This document shows, piece by piece, positions 61,151-64,000 of a DNA stretch of 64,000 nucleotides (position 1 is the stretch's first letter; each line of letters starts with the position of its first letter). The notes under the pieces were generated by a model. The model was not told where the DNA came from. It did not search any database and worked only from the letters and a program-made list of their open reading frames with translations. The stretch is taken from positions 4,334,501 to 4,398,500 of the forward strand of contig CM067536.1 of the NCBI GenBank assembly GCA_034509925.1. The letters run 5' to 3'. The stretch comes from Hirudinaria manillensis (taxonomy: Eukaryota; Annelida; Clitellata; Hirudinida; Hirudinidae). Made by a program: the position numbers and the translations under genes.

Positions 61151-61830
61151 AGAAATGTGATGGTGGTAAATCTTTTCTTCTCGGTCTCCATCTGTTCGGA
61201 TCTAATCCACCATGTAAATTCTGTCCACAATCTGGGGATCTGGCTAGACTCAGACTGCTCCATGAGCACCCTTATCAACAACGTCTCCCCTTCTTGTTTC
61301 GCGTCCCTCAGGGAGATTCGGAACATTACTGCTCCACTTTCCCTCAAGGTCAGGACGACCATCGTCTTCCTCCAGGATCGATTATGGCAATTCTATATCT
61401 CTTCCTGTCGCCTAGAGCAGCTGCAGAGAGTCATCAGCACGTCAGTCATGCTGATTTTCGACGAGAGGAAGTGCGACCACGTGTCGCCGCTCCTCTACGA
61501 GCTCCATCAGCCCATCGACTACAAGATCGCCACGCTGGTCTTCAAATCGCTCCTGGGCCGCGCACCATTCTACCTGTCATTTACCCGTAGCGCGATTCTC
61601 CAGGGCAGAAGTGGCTTCCTCTTCCGCATACACGCCAATCGCGTTACGCTCGACGGCAGGTCCATCGAGGGACATAGAAAAGACTGGATTCTTCAGTAAC
61701 GATCTCAGACTCAGCCGGCTTCCAAACCGCCCTGAATACCTTTCTCTTCAGTAAGAGTCACCCACGCTCCTCTCAATGGCCTTGAAATCCACCTGGGCAT
61801 ATGCCACTATAACCAAACCGAATTATTATT
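61150..61830 (+). mobile_element. CR1/L2-like LINE fragment (RT end and 3' tail)
   Basis: The frame 61157-61699 carries the C-terminal reverse-transcriptase region: NLGIWLDSDCSM, LQRVISTSVMLIFDERKCDHVSPLL and FKSLLGRAPFYLS, the typical ending of CR1/L2-type LINEs (ARLIF...DHVTP...LHWLP). The copy is more GC-rich than its surroundings, 5'-truncated, and ends with a TTATTATTATT tail near 61826. It breaks after 61699. Confidence 0.78.
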
Positions 61831-61854
61831 ATTGCTGAGTTATGTAAGCAATTC

Positions 61855-61925
61855 ACTTAGCCAATCACAGCGCAGTTTGCGTAAGATCCGCCCCTGTCTC
61901 CGTTTGTATACACAAAAGGTAGTTA
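61855..61925 (+). promoter_or_regulatory. CCAAT and GC-box-like elements, possible MROH1 promoter
   Basis: CCAATCACAGCGC at 61861 and CCGCCCCTGTC at 61888 lie about 500 bases before the MROH1-like start codon. They resemble metazoan promoter elements. No TATA box or initiator was assigned. Confidence 0.3.
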
Positions 61926-62386
61926 TATACGATAATTCTAAAAAATACTTGCATATCCTATTAGTCAGTAGGGTTAAGGCCGTCTGCGTTGCGTAATTTG
62001 TCTGCGTGTTAATTTCGTAAAAATACGGTAGTTTTTCTGATTAACTCTGCTATCACTGCTGATTGGTTTAGACGGAAAACCAAATATTAAATTTTTTAAT
62101 ATTATTCCACCTTTAAACCTGATGTCTTAAGAAAATAAATTGTGTTAATTCTTATGGCAATATAACATGTAGAAGTGGTCCTGATGATTTTTGTTTTTTG
62201 TGGGGACAACCCTCCCACTGCTGATCCTAGAACTGAGGAGGTATCGAACCGTCGGTTAGCGCTACGGAAAAACTATGAATCCTCCAACTGTTAGAAAAAC
62301 TGGTGGCTATATTGATGGTATATAATTGTTTTTATACGAGTAATTTTGATGGTGTAATTATTTGTAACTCTAGTTTGTGTGCAGAT

Positions 62387-62725
62387 ATGACCATGTCACT
62401 GATTGAAGCTGCATGTGACAGGGATGTCGATGTCCAAACTGTTATAAGAGCTTCTTTGGAGAACATTGGAAGGAAACAACCGCTTCTGTTTTTGTCTTCA
62501 TGCACTTTTTATCTTGCGACGCACGTTGAAGTGACATGATAATTTTAACTTCAATGGCAGTTTGCGAGTTTTCAAAAAAGAATTGTTTTTCAGGTATCTC
62601 AGGGGCACAAGGGCCTTTTATTAAGGGCTATGGAAAGGGTTATTAATGATACAATTAATCTGATAAGTGAAGATGTTGCTATTGAGATACTTCATCAGAT
62701 ATTTACAGAACTACCTTGTGCAAAG
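62387..62725 (+). CDS. MROH1: MROH1-like HEAT-repeat protein, first two coding exons
   Basis: Exon 1 is 62387-62530 and exon 2 62594-62725, joined in phase 0 by a 63-base GT-AG intron; the next donor is at 62726. The peptide starts MTMSLIEAACDRDVDV, then VRASLENIG-like ASLENIGRKQP and GLLLRAMERVINDTINL. It follows remembered human MROH1 (LLDCLSEADPLVQ, ALVLRAMEVVL) across about 90 residues, the first HEAT repeats. MROH1 acts at lysosomes in vertebrates. The ATG at 62387 may not be the real start: a short 5' exon could precede it. The rest of the gene lies beyond 64000. Confidence 0.65.
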
Positions 62726-64000
62726 GTTGGTTATATTCCAAAAATTTGTCGCATTTTAATGAAACATTTCTTGGATAGGTTAGGTTATCATTAAATAACA
62801 AGCTTAATATAAATATTTTCTTTTTGACTGAATTGGAGTCTAAACTTGGACTAAATGAGGTTACTTAAATTCAATAGACTATTTTCTATCAATGATTATT
62901 TTTGTTATCTTTCTGACACCATATAATATATTAGAATAAGAAGGTTTTATTAGGTTTTAATAAGTTAGCTTTTAATATAAACTCTTCATTAGGTTAAATT
63001 GAAAATATAACTCAGGTGTAGCGAGCTTGTTGTACATAAAATGGTATAACCGAATGTAAAATGTTGGAAATGATCCTAAAAAAGCAACAGATATTAATTG
63101 GTTTATGAACTGATTTAATTAAATGAATTTGAAATATTCACATTCAAGTAATTTTGATTTTTATTGCTATTTTTGAGATGTCTTGAACAACATTTCGGTC
63201 TTTGAACATGATCCCTACAAGGCAAGGCCAATTAATCTTTTGTTATTATTATTACTAGTGATGCAGCATTCCACCTTGGAGCTCACTGATAGGAATCCCC
63301 AGAGGAGATCCCCTGCCTTAACAAGGTTTGGCCCTGAGTCTCCTTACCTTTTTGGGGTTAGGAAGCATCCAGGGATCAGTCAGATATTCCTGTTGTTTTT
63401 TTCATTTCAGGACTTTCCTATACTTAGCAATGGGAGGCTCTCATTGGCTCCTCCTGCTTTTCAAACTGTTTATGACTGCAATCTTTGATTGTGTGAGGCC
63501 CTCTTTTGCCTTATTGTGTCATACTTGCATGCCCCAGTTGACTACAGCAGTCATGAAAGCTCAATGGCTTCTTCACACAATGTCTCAGTATATTGAAGAG
63601 GGCATTTTAAATTTCCTTTTCAGAAAATGCCAGACTTTGAAATTTTGCTTTGTGAGTCTGCAGCCAGCTAATGTTCACTTATGGTGCCTTATCTCTTGCC
63701 TGGTAAATTTGGCTCCATCACTGCAGAGGATTATTGATACTGATTGATAGCTTTATCTGGTCTCTCTGCTGTAACCCCAAAGACTTCTGGCTCCTCATGT
63801 GCCAGATTCAAGCTGCTTGATCAGCTTCTGACATTCTTATGTTAGTCTTTGTTCCTTCCCAGCTAGACATTCCAATTTGAATGAGGAAGGCATAAGTCAA
63901 TGTGAAAGTAAGTCAAGCCCTTTTCTGCAAATTGCCATTGGAGGACATCTGATTGTGTATTGACATTATCACAAAGACCACTTGAAGGAGGGACATTTTC
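62726..64000 (+). other. MROH1-like intron, no further exon recognised
   Basis: The stretch to the window end should be intron. 63220-64000 is less AT-rich and holds open stretches (63183-63488, 63328-63747) without a recognised motif; they may belong to a decayed mobile element with a TTATTATTATTAC run at 63241-63255. Confidence 0.4.

Noticed and set aside
1-64000. tRNA, rRNA or CRISPR loci
   Set aside because: No cloverleaf with matching B-box, no rRNA-like block and no regularly spaced repeats were seen on either strand by eye.

Overview
The window is nuclear DNA from an animal, most likely an invertebrate. It is AT-rich, its genes are split by short GT-AG introns (many 35-90 bases), and it is full of decayed transposons. 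I read exons by eye from splice signals, reading phase and remembered family alignments; no search was run. The species cannot be named.

Host genes, left to right. An F-spondin gene on the minus strand (12229 down past position 1) has a signal peptide, reeler domain, spondin domain, two TSP1 repeats and the start of a Kunitz domain; at least one exon between 6175 and 1209 was not found. A gene on the minus strand (21551-20456) encodes seven 23-residue STPR repeats and a Gln/His-rich tail. A complete CIP2A homologue (25348-30513, plus) has 22 exons and 939 residues, every junction agreeing in phase. A RhoGAP gene (40144-31336, minus, 5' end missing) converges on CIP2A. A complete UBXN7 homologue (60212-57953, minus) has 10 exons and 445 residues. 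The first two exons of a gene resembling MROH1 lie at 62387-62725 (plus).

Mobile DNA fills most of the rest. A copia element (15102-18091) has identical 131-base LTRs and a TAAAA target duplication, but its reverse transcriptase is cleanly deleted; it sits inside an older Tc1-like element. A gypsy element (51953-56193) has 104-base LTRs and a GTGAC duplication, and sits inside an RLE-type LINE. Several LINE fragments of the same RLE family occur at 8.4, 40.5-43.1 and 51.8-57.1 kb. CR1/L2-like LINE remains lie at 1.7-3.3 and 61.2-61.8 kb. There is a 300-base hAT-like MITE in the F-spondin gene. A 1.2-kb palindromic element (46334-47544) has a perfect 8-base target duplication, and both its arms encode the same transposase fragment. 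Tc1/mariner relics are scattered through introns and the gene-poor stretch 43-51 kb.

The genes form no operon or pathway. F-spondin is a secreted matrix/guidance protein, CIP2A a PP2A inhibitor, UBXN7 a p97/ubiquitin adaptor, and the RhoGAP a small-GTPase regulator. I saw no tRNA, rRNA or CRISPR array. The most unusual structures are the palindromic transposon and the RT-less but recently inserted copia element.
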